Position numbers and translations under genes: made by a program
Notes under the pieces: generated by a model
The model's database searches: none
The model's input: only the letters and a program-made list of their open reading frames with translations
Told to the model about the DNA's origin: nothing
Source: Galeopsis tetrahit
Lineage: Eukaryota; Streptophyta; Magnoliopsida; Lamiales; Lamiaceae
Direction of reading: 5' to 3'
Length of the DNA: 64,000 nt
Assembly (NCBI GenBank): GCA_963675135.1
Contig: OY776132.1
Span: forward strand, 8,556,001 to 8,620,000
In this document: positions 1 to 10,488 of the stretch, piece by piece
How the letters are laid out: the number at the start of each line of letters is the position of its first letter
How positions within the stretch are numbered: the stretch's first letter is position 1

Positions 1-267
1 CTATTTACCTAGAATCCTAAAAGAAATATAATGCAACAAATCAAACAGGAACTTAAAGATTAAATACAATAAATATAATCATTTTTTATCAGTTGTGTTC
101 ATCGGAGTTTCTGTCAGTAGCTCCTGCCTCCCACAAGATGAAGTTTGAAGTATCTCATTCATTCATCTCTTTGGGATTAATAATCATAGTATTTAATCTT
201 CCATGCAATATGTCACTTTTTTCACTCTTGAAAGTTAAAAAGTATGAATTCAACATCTTTAATATAC

Positions 268-2074
268 CTTTATAGGCTGCTTTGAAGGCAAGTGTATAGT
301 CTTCCAGATTAATCTTGTCCTCGTGTTTACTCACTCCAAAGTAAGTATCGTATAACAATTTCCAAAGATGGTCGTCACTAGCTGCAACATTCCATGACCT
401 GTACATTAAAACCCAGATAAGAAGACATTTAGCTTATGTGACACACAACATATATATGCATTTAGAAACAGGACAGGACCTGGAAACAAAAATACCTGGA
501 AACTGCAGAGGCAGAAAGCACAGACTGCACATCTAAGAAGCTAAATATGCTTACAAGAACATCGAGTGGAAGCTCACAAAAACCTGGAGCAACGATGAAA
601 GAAATGCAATTTAATTTGCAAAATGAAAATTCTAAAATATGCATAAGAGGTTTATAAACATTATACAAGCTTAAACCTAAAAAAATCGAGCAGAACAACA
701 GTATAAAAATGTTAAATTATGCGTACATAAGAGAAATCATTGAGTACCATCCTATTAAGCAATGCTAAATTTAAGCTACCAATTGGCGTAAAAGGAAAGT
801 AAATCAACAACTGAGCCAACAAAGCAAAGCGTTTGGTTCAAAATTCTTCAATAGGAATGGTAATGGGAATTAGCATTGCAAATCGTGGTGGTTAATCAGA
901 ATAAAAGATATGCAACCTGTACTATCACGGTATCACCCTTTTATCAATTTGCAACATGTGCAATTTTTTTATCCAATTCAACCTATATTGTACGAAATTG
1001 ACCGATTGCCACCTAAACTATATTTTAGGCTGCAATTGGTCAATTTCGTATAGTGCATGTTGAAACTAGATAACAAGAATTGCACAAGCTGCAAATTGAT
1101 AAAAGGGTATAGGTTGCAAATTGATATATCTTAAAAAATAATCAAGTCACCTTCATCATACTTAGTACGAGGTAATGAGACTTAAAATAAGTTAATCATT
1201 ATCCCATTTTGATTAAAAACCCATCATATAATTTCTCCTCAATTATTCCACTATTCCTCACCTGAGTCCTGACAATAATTTTTTGTTCCTAATTATTCCA
1301 AAATTAGAGCAAAACACTAACAAAGTATGTAACTATTCCATAATTCTCATTATCATTCTCATTGAATTAGATCAAAAAACTAACAAAGTAACCATAATTT
1401 CATTGCAATTCACTACTCAATGGTTCTTTATCATTCCATAAAAGAATTTGAGGCCCCTCTTCATCTTTATTTATAAACATCATTAAAATTTATCAAAATA
1501 TTTCGACGTATCAATCAGAATATCACAATGAATAAATTCATATTGCTGGAACCAAAATTAAAAAAATGAAACAAAAAACAAACCTTGTTCTTGTTTATTT
1601 GTTTTGGACTTCCTCTTACTCGCAACAACCGCACGCTTATACTCCGTAACAGCCAACGCTCGTTTTTGCTTCGGGAAAGCAAATTCCGCACTTTGAAGAA
1701 GCGAATTAGCAGCTGAAATTGCAGATTGCGTCTCCATCCTAAATTCGCAATCGATGAAATTAAGAAATTGAAAAACCCATCAATTCAAAGAAGTTAAGAA
1801 CATTACGAGGGGGGAAAGGGTATTATTTTTTGACTTACTGAGGGAGGAAGCTGAAAGCGAAAAGAGTATCCTGAAAAATAATGGAATGGAGATTTTTGGG
1901 GAATTTGGAGTAGGCATTTTTTAGAAGAAAGCTCAATTCGTTGCAGGCGAATTTGTAATGGGAGGGTTTGGAGAGGGATTGTTGAAGCATCAAAGATTGG
2001 TATCGATCAATTATTGGATTATTATCGAATCTATCCATTGCACCGTAGCTGTTTTTTCGATTTTGAGGTCCCAT
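268..2074 (-). CDS. F-box protein gene, four 5' exons (partial, continues past left edge)
   Basis: The F-box protein is the probable substrate-recognition subunit of an SCF ubiquitin ligase. I built four exons by joining GT-AG junctions that keep one frame: 2074-1839, 1738-1584, 583-496 and 398-268, about 203 residues. Exon 1 ends in a strong GTAAGT donor and encodes an alpha-helical N-terminus (RYQSLMLQQSL, then ELSFLLKNAYSKFPKNL). Exon 2 is basic (FPKQKRALAVTEYKRAVVAS). Exon 3 carries the F-box core (CELPLDVLVSIFSFLDVQSV) and exon 4 completes it (SWNVAASDDHLWKLLYDTYF). The layout resembles Arabidopsis At5g52880-type F-box proteins from memory; no search was run. The 3' end is not visible. 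The start at 2074 is the first Met; an alternative Met is 12 codons in. A foldback MITE lies in intron 2, and a partial duplicate of the 3' region lies at 3.6-4.0 kb. Confidence 0.8.
903..1134. mobile_element. Foldback MITE in F-box intron 2
   Basis: Two arms of about 110 bp are imperfect inverted complements. The left arm has CCCTTTTATCAATTTGCAAC near 937 and ACGAAATTGACC near 995; the right arm has the complements GGTCAATTTCGT near 1038 and TTGATAAAAGGG near 1097. The centre is almost loop-free, so a transcript would fold into one long hairpin. There is no coding capacity. It lies wholly within the 1.0-kb intron between exons 2 and 3 of the F-box gene. Superfamily was not resolved because I could not fix a target duplication. 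Confidence 0.7.
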
Positions 2075-2219
2075 TGAACAAAGAAATTCAAAGAATTCGC
2101 CTAGTTTGCAGACGAACAGAGATTTTCTTTTAATTTTAGGGCAATTTTATGTTTTATCCCAAATTTCAATTCACCACTTGCTGTGACTTGCCATCTTTAC
2201 TTTTTTTTTTTAATTGCGG

Positions 2220-2530
2220 ATGAAAATCAAATCAAATTATTCGATACGAGGCCGATCAGTAAAAACTCGTTTGAACTCAATTTGACATAAATATCAAACA
2301 AACTTGAATATATATTTATGTTCAGTACAATTTGAAGCTCGGTTCGAACTCGATAAATCAAAAAATATAAAATTAGTGTAAAAATATCAAACTATTCGAG
2401 CTCGGCTCGATTAAAGCTCGTTCGAGCTCGACTCAATTAATTATCGAACAAGTTCAAATAATAATTTTAAAGCTCCATAATATTTCAAACAAGCTTGAAC
2501 TATATCATGTTCGGCTCATTTGCAGCCCTA
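2220..2530. repeat. Old dispersed repeat rich in GAGCTCG words
   Basis: This stretch upstream of the F-box gene repeats variants of GAGCTCGGCTCGA and AAACAAGCTTGAA on both strands, with no open frame. It looks like a decayed transposable element, but I could not define termini or family. The following stretch to about 3000 is AT-rich and shows nothing I can name, apart from a GC-richer patch near 2825-2945. Confidence 0.4.
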
Positions 2531-3007
2531 TTCTTTACTAAAGATTAAAGAATAGTACTATTATATTATTTGTTTTGTCTTTTAATTTTACTACTAAATC
2601 ACAAATAAATAACACTTCACCATTAAGATAAATAATTTTTTTCAGTACACCTATTTATTTTTATCTGTATTTTAAAAAAAAAGATATTGCACAACACTAT
2701 TACATTTACTCGTCACACATTTGTAAAGCTATTCAAATTCACAATTTGATCAATATTAAAAGTGTTTGTTTATTGTGTGATTGTGGTTTAATAAAATGTG
2801 CATGAATTTTAACATAATTTAGGGATAACAATGGGGCGAGTGTAAATTCGTGGCATCATTGAACACCTCGAGTCGATCGGGATGGAGTTGGACCCGATCA
2901 AGCACCGGAACGGTTCTTTAGTTTTTATAGAACCCGCCTAACGAAGGTACAACTAATGCATCAAATTTGGAGTTTTTATATAAATCATCTCAACTCCCCC
3001 ACAGTAC

Positions 3008-3345
3008 AATATCAACATTATTCAATTAAACCTTTAGTAAACAACTTTAACATTCCACAAAATACTGTAACACAAAACAATAATAATCAATACTTTAACT
3101 GATTTTTGTATCATGCAGTAATAACAACAAATAAATTGTCAGATTTTCCAATAACAAGATGGATATTACGAATTATCAATACAAGATAAGCATAGATAAA
3201 GGAAAATTCTTGTCTAGAGTCTTGGAGAGCAGATGATCGGAGGCGAAACCTGTGGAGAGCTGATGATCGGAGGCGGAACCTTCAACCGCAGCTTCAAGAT
3301 CTTCTTTCTTCCTTTGAATCCTAACAAATGATTCACAATTATTAC
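3008..3345 (-). pseudogene. Duplicate of the 3' end of the unidentified gene at 4.4-5.2 kb
   Basis: This segment matches 4405-4735 closely and in direct orientation. Shared landmarks are AATATCAACATTATTCAATT, CAGATTTTCCA, ATGGATATTACGAATTATCA and GTCTAGAGTCTTGGAGAGCA. The copy repeats the GAGAGC-GATGATCGGAGGCG phrase twice near 3225-3280, so it carries its own small internal duplication. No frame is preserved. Together with the F-box 3' copy downstream it forms one duplicated unit. Confidence 0.65.
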
Positions 3346-3606
3346 TGACAAACTAATACCTTTTAATAAAACAACTAATACGGAGTACTATTTAAATGTA
3401 CACAAAAAATACAAATCAATTGCACTCACACAGTGAAACTGATTTACGTAAGACTTTGCCTAGAACTATTACCTGCTGTTGTAAAGTTCTGCCTAGGATA
3501 AGCCCATAACTATACTACTCCAGTATTCTTGATAAATGATGGATGCATTAAAATTGAGATTGATAAAATTCTGGGATTTTCATTAATCGAATTCAAACCC
3601 CTAAAA

Positions 3607-4005
3607 CAATGATAAAAACAGTTATTTATCTAGAATCAAACATATCTAAAAGAAATACTCATAATGTAACAAATCAAACAGTAACTTAAAAAGATTAAGT
3701 AGAATAAATATAATCATCTTCTATCAGTTGTGTTCATCGGAGTTTCTGTCAATAGCTCCCACAAGATGAAGTTTGAAGTATCTCATTCATTCATTCTTAA
3801 TAATCTTATCATGGTATTTAATCTTCTTCCATGCAATAATATGTTACTTTTTTCACTCTTGAAAGTTAAAAAGTATGAATTCAACATCTTTAACATACCT
3901 TTATAGGCTGGCTGCTTTGAAGGCAAGTGTATATCTTTACCAATTTACAAAGATGGTCGTCACTAGCTGCAACATTCCATGACCTGTACATTAAACCTCG
4001 TATAT
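3607..4005 (-). pseudogene. Truncated duplicate of F-box gene exon 4 and 3' region
   Basis: This segment repeats window positions 1-410 in the same orientation: the TCAGTTGTGTTCATCGGAGT block, the AAAGTTAAAAAGTATGAATT block, and exon 4 sequence GATGGTCGTCACTAGCTGCA with its splice acceptor. The middle of exon 4 is deleted (about 65 bp between the AAGTGTATA and CAATTT words) and small insertions occur, so the exon is broken. No F-box exon accompanies it. It is a non-functional fragment of a tandem duplication. Confidence 0.75.
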
Positions 4006-4639
4006 TACCTTGTCAGCTAATGCATCAACCTGGTCTTCGTATTTATCATAAAGAAAAGGAATCATGTGCAACAAAAAAAAGCCTGTAGAGCAAGAAACAA
4101 AACCAGTTAATGAAAATTACAACCACTTATATTACCTTGTAAGAAAGCATCATTAACTGATGATGAAGCAAGGTACTCACTTATATTACCACTTATGATT
4201 CTTGTTATCCTGAAACTGGATCCAGTTGACTTTTCCAGCTTACAAGATGAGTTTCATCTTCTGGTGGCCTAATATCCACTTTTTAAATTTCTTATTACTC
4301 TCTCATATTTTTGGTATGTGTTAGTTGAAAAATGGAGTTCTTTATACTACTACATATTAAAAAATATCACTAAATCCATTACAACTTCTACTGGTACACC
4401 ATAATAATATCAACATTATTCAATTAAACCTGATTTCTGTATACAACTTTAACATTCAACAGAAAAATACTGTAACACAGCATCAATAATCAATAAGCCA
4501 ATACTTGAACTGATTTCTGTATCATGCAGCTATAGTCGATCATTAAGTGAACAATAATAACAACAAATAAATTGTCAGATTTTCCAGTAACAAGATGGAT
4601 ATTACGAATTATCATTACAAGATAAGCATAGATGATAAA

Positions 4640-5200
4640 GGAAAATTCCTGTCTAGAGTCTTGGAGAGCAGATGATCGGAGGCAGAACCTTCAACCGTCG
4701 CTTCAAGATCTTCTTTCTTTGAATCCTCACAACTTGCAGCCATTTCACAAACCTGTGGAGATCCTTCTGCTGCCTGAAACTTAGCGCCTTTCTTTTACTG
4801 CCTGCAAACATTATTAAAATCAATACATAGCAGTAGAGGCATAACAACATAGAAGCAACATTACCTTTTTTAAAGACAGACATTTTGTATGAGCTTCCCA
4901 TCTCTTTATTTGGTAAGAAGAAGATCTAGTTGCAGAAGCTGCTAGTACAAAACATACAGCACAAGTAATTGTCTTCCATGTGGCATAACGAAGGAAATCA
5001 AGCTAAACCATAGAGTGACATACCTCTGCCTCTTGTAAATTCTGATTTAAATCTTAGAAAGAAGAAACATAAATTTTATGCAACGTAGTGAAGACTCAAA
5101 AGACTATTCATATAGAGCTTTGTAGGCATTCGGAAAAAGCCACTTCCATTCCAGGAACATAACTGCAAATATAACATGGATATAACTAGCTGGCACTGCA
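4640..5200 (-). CDS. Possible 3' exons of an unidentified gene
   Basis: I do not recognise this locus. On the minus strand there are plausible splice-bounded blocks: one starting after TTTGCAG near 4806 and continuing toward 4650, a short one near 4910-4870 ending in AAAAAAGGTAATG, and a small one near 5045-5025 ending in GTATGT. The blocks give hydrophilic peptides such as RWEAHTKCLSLKK, but the correct frame across junctions is ambiguous: one frame of the last block ends SPRL, another gives the acidic string CEDSKKEDLEATVEGSASDH. The last block is duplicated at 3.0-3.3 kb, which supports a once-real exon. It could equally be decayed. From 5200 to 5990 I see only AT-rich DNA with short repeats (AAACAGTGGGA three times near 5915-5995). 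Confidence 0.25.
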
Positions 5201-5993
5201 CAAGTTTAGACTAACAGAAAAATTCAGCTTAAATGGATGGATTGAAACTAAGATGTCAAAATAAACAATTTTCCCTCCAATGCTTCCTCAGTGATGCAAA
5301 ACCAATGCACCAGCATCCCTCACAGCCTTGAGTTTTGGGGGAGTATCTGAGGACATTGCAAGATTGTTAGAAAAAAGAAAAAGAAAAAAATCTCTAATTT
5401 TATCTATCATTTAAGAAATAAAACAAAGAACAGTTTGCAACAGAACCTGCACGTTGAGATCAAAGGGGAACGTTCACTAGAATAGGAACAATAAGGGATA
5501 CCTACAGATAAGACTATCATACACATTAACAAGTAAATAAAACAGGGCAAAATGTTTTGACAAAGTTACATACAAAACTTGGGCAGTACCTCGTTATTAC
5601 TTAGGGGCTAGGACACTTGATCAGTACCTTAGCAGATAAGACTATCATCCAAATTGACAAGAAACAGTACCTTGCTATTGCTTGGAGACAGATCATTAGG
5701 ATAATGATTCAAATTTGCCAAGAAACAATAAGACTTGAGTCTCCATGTTCTTCAAGAAACAGTTAGGATATAGATCACTAAGTGGGTTCAGCTTAAGAAC
5801 CTACGATCGATCATCAAGATGCTGGAGGTAATATAAAGTATAACAATCGAAAGCAAATGAGGGAGATACCTTGATGCTTGTCCCACCCATAATTAAGTAC
5901 TGTAACAAGTCCCACTGTTTAATAAATGGAGTAAATAGATTGTCCATTACTTAAACAGTGGGATTTGTTACATTGCTCAAACAGTGGGATCAA

Positions 5994-7271
5994 TCATCTA
6001 ATGCGGTTGAAGTGAGCAAATGGTTCTGAAGTTTTCTTTGATGCAGCGACGACTTTGGGATCCCCAAAAACATCCCAAAATCGAAGACTTTCATCCTCCC
6101 CTGCAGCAGCAGATGCAACTGTGCATCCATCGGGACTCTCAGCCATATAAAGAACGCGAGATGTGTGCCCTTTTAGCTCGGCTATCTTCACCATGGAAGG
6201 GTACTTCCAAAGAATGAGCTGATTATCTAGATAACCATGAGAACTAAGCAGTTCCCGCTCGTTCTTGTTCCACAAAAGAGCACACACCTGTGAGCCGGTG
6301 TCTACTGAATTTAAACGTGCACCGGTGTGCGTGTTCCAGAACTTTATGGAACAGTCTGCAGAGCCTCCTCCCGAGGCCAGTAAGTTGCTTTGGAAAGGAG
6401 ACCACGAAAGTGCTTTAACAGCAGCCGTGTGCTCGTCAAGCGTATGAAGCGAGGCATTGGTGGATCTTCTAGTATCCCATATACGGACAAGATTATCATT
6501 TCCACCACTAGCCAAGTGCAGGGCGGATGGTGACCATTTAAGGCCGCAAACTTCTTGATGGTGTCCCCTGTACTTATGAACGACGCCCCTGACTCTAAGG
6601 TCGTTGTTAATGATCCGACCATCGAGGCCTCCAGTAGTCAAAATGTTAGTGTTGTTCCAATCCAAAACACCAACACGAGATCGATGGCCTCCTTTCAAAG
6701 TTGTGAGCAGTGTATTAACAGAAGAATCCCATATGCCAACATCAGAGGAGTTGTTCAAACCAATAGCAATTTTCCTTCCATCGGGAGCCCACTTCACACT
6801 CGTCACCGGACCACTTTCCTCATCAACCGTCACAAGTTCAGAGACAGATTTATGAAAAGCATCCCACAAATATACAGAGTGTCCAAGAGCAATGCAAACA
6901 ACATTTCTACTACCCCAATCTAGTAAATTGAGATAAAAATCATCCAAGAGACCGGGGGCATCTAACTTTCTGACTGAACTAAGGGGAATGTGGCGATATT
7001 GACTACAAGAAGCAGCAGGTAACAGGAAGTAGTCATTCGATGATACCTGAATAGGTGGCTTGTTCTTAAAAGCCAAAATCCTTCGAGAGCTGTTCATATT
7101 GAATGTTTCGTCGAGCAGTTTCCTGTACGCTGAATAAGAGCCCGTATTATCGGTAGCAGGGTTAGAACTTGGCCTCTGGGTGAACATTGTAAGACAATAG
7201 TCTAAATCCATAGCTGATCGGTTTGAAATAAACCGATCCAAGCATTTCCTCTTTCTTCCTCCTGTATTCAT
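5994..7271 (-). CDS. CDC20: CDC20, WD40 activator of the anaphase-promoting complex
   Basis: The product (425 aa) binds the anaphase-promoting complex and recruits mitotic substrates such as cyclin B and securin for ubiquitination. Visible elements in order: C-box region ([14 protein letters not shown], residues 12-25), a [10 protein letters not shown] segment (about 64-73, the conserved Mad2-binding region), a seven-bladed WD40 propeller from about 115 to 400 with [13 protein letters not shown] and [20 protein letters not shown] blades, and the C-terminal IR tail (NRIR) that docks on the complex. Length and order match plant CDC20. It has no intron in this window. Oddities: the C-box proline usual in plants (FIPNRSAMD) is Ser; about five residues before HIPL seen in the copy at 21 kb are missing; an extra Ser occurs in [12 protein letters not shown]. 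It could be functional or a recent duplicate drifting away. Confidence 0.93.
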   Translation of the reverse strand: MNTGGRKRKCLDRFISNRSAMDLDYCLTMFTQRPSSNPATDNTGSYSAYRKLLDETFNMNSSRRILAFKNKPPIQVSSNDYFLLPAASCSQYRHIPLSSVRKLDAPGLLDDFYLNLLDWGSRNVVCIALGHSVYLWDAFHKSVSELVTVDEESGPVTSVKWAPDGRKIAIGLNNSSDVGIWDSSVNTLLTTLKGGHRSRVGVLDWNNTNILTTGGLDGRIINNDLRVRGVVHKYRGHHQEVCGLKWSPSALHLASGGNDNLVRIWDTRRSTNASLHTLDEHTAAVKALSWSPFQSNLLASGGGSADCSIKFWNTHTGARLNSVDTGSQVCALLWNKNERELLSSHGYLDNQLILWKYPSMVKIAELKGHTSRVLYMAESPDGCTVASAAAGEDESLRFWDVFGDPKVVAASKKTSEPFAHFNRIR

Positions 7272-7440
7272 GGTTAGGCAAAATGAACAAGAGAATTCGA
7301 AAGCAGATTCACTGGAAGAATTAAAGAGATCGAATGAGAATGAAAACTTGTGGAAGAAAGAAATCGACAGAATTGTAACGTTGTAAATTTGTAATGTGGA
7401 GGGAGGAACTTATAAATGGCTCGTGTAGCCAAATTCAAAT
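7272..7440 (-). promoter_or_regulatory. CDC20 promoter and 5' leader
   Basis: Reading toward the gene, a TATA-like ATTTATAAG sits at about 7410-7418, some 140 bp before the start codon, followed by a CT-rich leader (TTCCTCCCTCCACATTAC, TTCTTTCTTCCACAAG). The same order of words precedes the truncated CDC20 copy at 21,011, so the promoter was duplicated with the gene. Farther upstream a GGGCCGGCCCA palindrome (near 7449-7459) contains GGCCCA, a common plant site II-like cell-proliferation element by general knowledge; its role here is inference. Confidence 0.55.
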
Positions 7441-7617
7441 TTCAGATGGGCCGGCCCACACATGTTTAATATTAACAAATAAATGCCCCTTTTAATATGT
7501 TTTCACACCTCAATTTGGAGTTCACCCCACTCATTTTTCCAACATTGCCCTTAACCTGTTTTTTGGTCAGTTATAATTTTTTTTTTCCGGATTTTTTCGG
7601 AGTATTTGTGACTTGAA

Positions 7618-7879
7618 CTCCCTCCGTCCCACAAAGGTAGTCACGTATTTCTTTTTTGGATGTTCCAAATTATAGCCATTTTTCCTTTTTTACTTTAGTA
7701 TTAAATGTTTTATTGTCAAATTTATCCCTAATTAATAAGAGTAACTAATGCTGAGCAGATTTTGAAGTGTGAGATTCTAAGGGCAAAATTGACACATTAG
7801 TTAAATTTGACTATATTTATTGATTTTTCTTAATTTGTGTTTAAAATTAAATGTTGCTATTTTTGTGGAACATAAGGAG
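7618..7879. mobile_element. Stowaway-type MITE
   Basis: The left end is CTCCCTCCGTCCCACAAA and the right end TTTGTGGAACATAAGGAG, an imperfect terminal inverted repeat with the hallmark Stowaway CTCCCTCCGTCCC start. TA follows the right end; the left flank is AA, so the TA duplication is degraded. There is no coding capacity. It lies about 180 bp beyond the CDC20 promoter palindrome. Confidence 0.8.
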
Positions 7880-7885
7880 TAATTT

Positions 7886-8330
7886 TTTGGGAAATTTGCT
7901 ACTTTGGTGACACGGTGGATGAGCAGCGGTGATTCAGTCGAGACTCAATTTCGGATTGTTAATGTATAAATTAATGTTAATTGTATTATATTTTATACTC
8001 CTATAATTAATAAAGGGTAGCCTAGTTTTATATGTAATTTTTTTTATATAAAAAAAAAAGTGGGTGAAGTCATAATAAGAAGGGGGCGTTTAGCCGTGGT
8101 CAAAAAATAAAAAAAATTCGAAAAGTTAAATTCAGAAAAAAAAAATCGAAAATGCCCAGAGTTGGGTAAAAAAATGAAAAACAAGTTTCGGAAGGGAAAA
8201 AAAAAAGTGGTGACTATGTGATTTTTCCCAAAGTGGAGATAAAAAAAAATACCAATACATGCGGAGGAAGATTTATGGTAGATAAATTGGTTGGTCCTAG
8301 CCCTACCGACTAATCGATTCCGATAAAAAA
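7886..8330 (+). repeat. Dispersed AT-rich repeat and upstream arm of the CDC20 inverted duplication
   Basis: The first part (about 7890-8110) has GGTGATTCAGTCGAGACTCA, AATGTATAAATTAATGTTAA and GTGGGTGAAGTCATAA, words shared with 57.7-58.1 kb in the same orientation and with 9.5-9.75 kb in inverse. The second part (about 8145-8320), with ATGCCCAGAGTTGGG and ATGCGGAGGAAGATTTATGG, is matched in inverse at 12.55-13.1 kb, upstream of CDC20 copy 2. From 8330 to 8930 I see only AT-rich DNA. Confidence 0.55.
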
Positions 8331-8930
8331 AAGTTCGAATTTAAACGGATTTATGCATGATTCATGAACTTTAACCCTACATTTTTCAGGGTTACACGAC
8401 TCGGCCCGATTAGTCCAACCCGAATAAATATCTATATTGTAGACACCCAATTTAGTGCAATTAATTCATATTGCAGCTAGTGGAATTAATTAAAAGTCAT
8501 TTATTAATCCATAAAAGGAAAAGGATGTGAGGTTAATTAATTGCTACTCATATATTTATAATTAGTTATTTTTTTAAGTCTTATCAATATATACAAATTT
8601 TATTTTTCCACTGGTTTGCATTTTATCTATACTGTATTCTTAAATAACTAGTTTGTTTCATTAAAATGCAAGTTTCTATTTAATATTTAAATGAATATTA
8701 TACAATATGTAAGCTAATACTATATTTTATTTAAATTAACTATATTTTATTTGAATTAATATTATACTGTATTTATCATAATGAGTAACATTCACACATT
8801 TAAAAAATTGAATCAAGTGAACACACATGTATTTGCCAAATGCAATAGCTCAAAGAGTATTAATTGTATTATTCTAAAAATAATAGTTACGAATTAGTTA
8901 TCAAACAAATTAGAGTAGTAGTAAATAGTG

Positions 8931-9181
8931 TTTCATCCGTCCACCCAATGTAGTTTCATTTATTTTATATTCTTTGTCCACCAAATGTAGTCTCATATAC
9001 TTTATGAAAATTATCATCATTCAACCCTCGTTTAATTACTCAATTTACCATCAATTTTATTCACAAACAATCACTTTATTCACAATGGATAATTGAACAC
9101 TACAATACACTATAATACCCTTAATATTTTTTTTAAAACTTGTACCTCATTTCAATAGTACTATATAGTGGATGAAGGGAG
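8931..9181. mobile_element. Stowaway-like MITE
   Basis: The left end reads TTTCATCCGTCCACCCAATG and the right end TATAGTGGATGAAGGGAG followed by TA. The ends are inverted complements in part (CATCCGTCCAC against GTGGATGAAGGG). Internal sequence is AT-rich with a second CCACCAAATGTAGTCTCAT direct repeat of the left end. There is no coding capacity. The left boundary is uncertain by a few bases. Confidence 0.65.
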
Positions 9182-9479
9182 TAATATTAATGGAAAAAGA
9201 AGATGTCACTCTTTTTTAATTAGATTTATGCTATCAACAATAAATTTCAATTGTACAATTAATGATTTTGTGAAAAGTAGATTTATTTTACGAAATTGTG
9301 TGAAACGAAGAAAAAAGCAGTACTTTTGAATTTAATAATTATTCTCGTAATTTCTTGCATTTTTTTTTTTTTTAAAGTAAAAATGTTATTTGAAAGTACA
9401 AGTAGTTTTGCATGTGTTTGTTATCACATTATCATTCAAACTTGTGTGCCCTCGCGTGCACCATGCATACATCAAAATA

Positions 9480-9745
9480 GAATATGGATCAGGATTATCT
9501 GCAACCGTTATTTTTTTAAGTTCACTTCAATTTTTTTTACCCAATTCTTTTTACCACAGTCTGCATCGCTCATTTTATAAATTCACCCAAAATATTTTTT
9601 TAAAAATAATTACATTTAAAATACTATATGATCCTTTTATTAATTTACACAAAATATAATAAAATCAACCATAATTTGTATATTTATAATTTGCAACCGG
9701 ATCATTGTCGAGTTACCGTCGATTCACCACCAAGTCATCCATATT
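9480..9745 (-). repeat. Copy of the dispersed AT-rich repeat (inverse)
   Basis: This segment is the inverse of the repeat at 7.9-8.1 and 57.7-58.1 kb: TTAATTTACACAAAATATAA, CGAGTTACCGTCGATTCACC and the TTTATAAATTCACCCAAAAT block all have complements there. It borders the broken end of the copia gag fragment directly to its right. No coding potential beyond short AT-rich frames. Confidence 0.55.
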
Positions 9746-9837
9746 CTTTTTAATTTTTATTCCCTCTCCTCTTTTCCTTTTTTGTTTCCATTTTCAAAAA
9801 AATTTCAGACTTTTTATTTCTTTCATTTTTTTGCCTA

Positions 9838-10330
9838 GCACTTTCAAATCATTCATAATACGCGTAAAACGAGTATCTAACTGGTCTATATTTTCACCAG
9901 CCTTCATCTTAAATGATTCAAATCTTTGTACAGCAGTAGACAACTTACTTTCCTTGATCAAGGAGGTCCCTTCACAAAGGACGGCAAGTCGGTCCCACAT
10001 ATCTTTAGCAGACTTACATTTTAATATTTTCCCCAAATACTCATTGGGTAGAGTATGTAAAATATAGTTCTTTGCTAAACTGTCCAGATTATTTTGCCTC
10101 ATTTCTTCTGAAGTGAGTTTTGACCTTGGCTTGGGGACGAGCACGCCAACGACTTTGGATGGTTCCAATGCAGCAGCGTTTGGCACCATGGTAACAATTG
10201 GGCTTTCTTTTACGACTAACACCATTAGATCATGGGTCGAGTTGAAGATAGCTTTCATCCTAAGTTTCCAGTAATCATAATCCTGTACTGAGAACTTGGG
10301 CAATTTGTTAGCGTTTATTTCCATAGCCAT
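9838..10330 (-). pseudogene. Truncated copia gag (outer-family copy)
   Basis: The minus-strand frame starting at 10330 encodes the first 160 or so residues of a Ty1/copia Gag of the retrotran_gag/UBN2 type: NKLPKFSVQDYDYWKLRM near the N-terminus, LDSLAKNYILHTLPNEYLGK in the middle, ESKLSTAVQRFESFKMKAGE later. It is nearly the same protein as the gag at 52,607. Similarity ends near the VLGKK word (about 9838), after which the frame runs into unrelated AT-rich DNA. No zinc knuckle, protease or polymerase follows, so the copy is a 5' stub. Confidence 0.85.
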
Positions 10331-10470
10331 GTTTCAAGAAGATCAATAGGAATATAGTAGACATATAAAAAATACAAGAAAATCAAATAAAGTGATATGA
10401 TCAAATACGAATGGACACAAAGACTTCCCTCAAAGTCTATGGGTGATCAAGAAACAGCAGCCCAAATAAC

Positions 10471-10488
10471 TACTGCTCTGATACCACT
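10471..10488 (-). other. Primer binding site of truncated copia copy
   Basis: On the minus strand the LTR end is followed at once by AAGTGGTATCAGAGCAG, whose TGGTATCAGAGC core is complementary to the 3' end of plant initiator methionine tRNA, the usual copia primer. Confidence 0.9.

Noticed and set aside
6344..6923. Frames on either strand within CDC20 in other phases
   Set aside because: Shadows of the conserved WD40 coding sequence; the same shadows occur in CDC20 copy 2.
9296..9837. Overlapping AT-rich frames rich in Phe, Leu and Ser
   Set aside because: Low-complexity AT-rich DNA within the dispersed repeat and copia breakpoint; no homology recognised and no codon signal.
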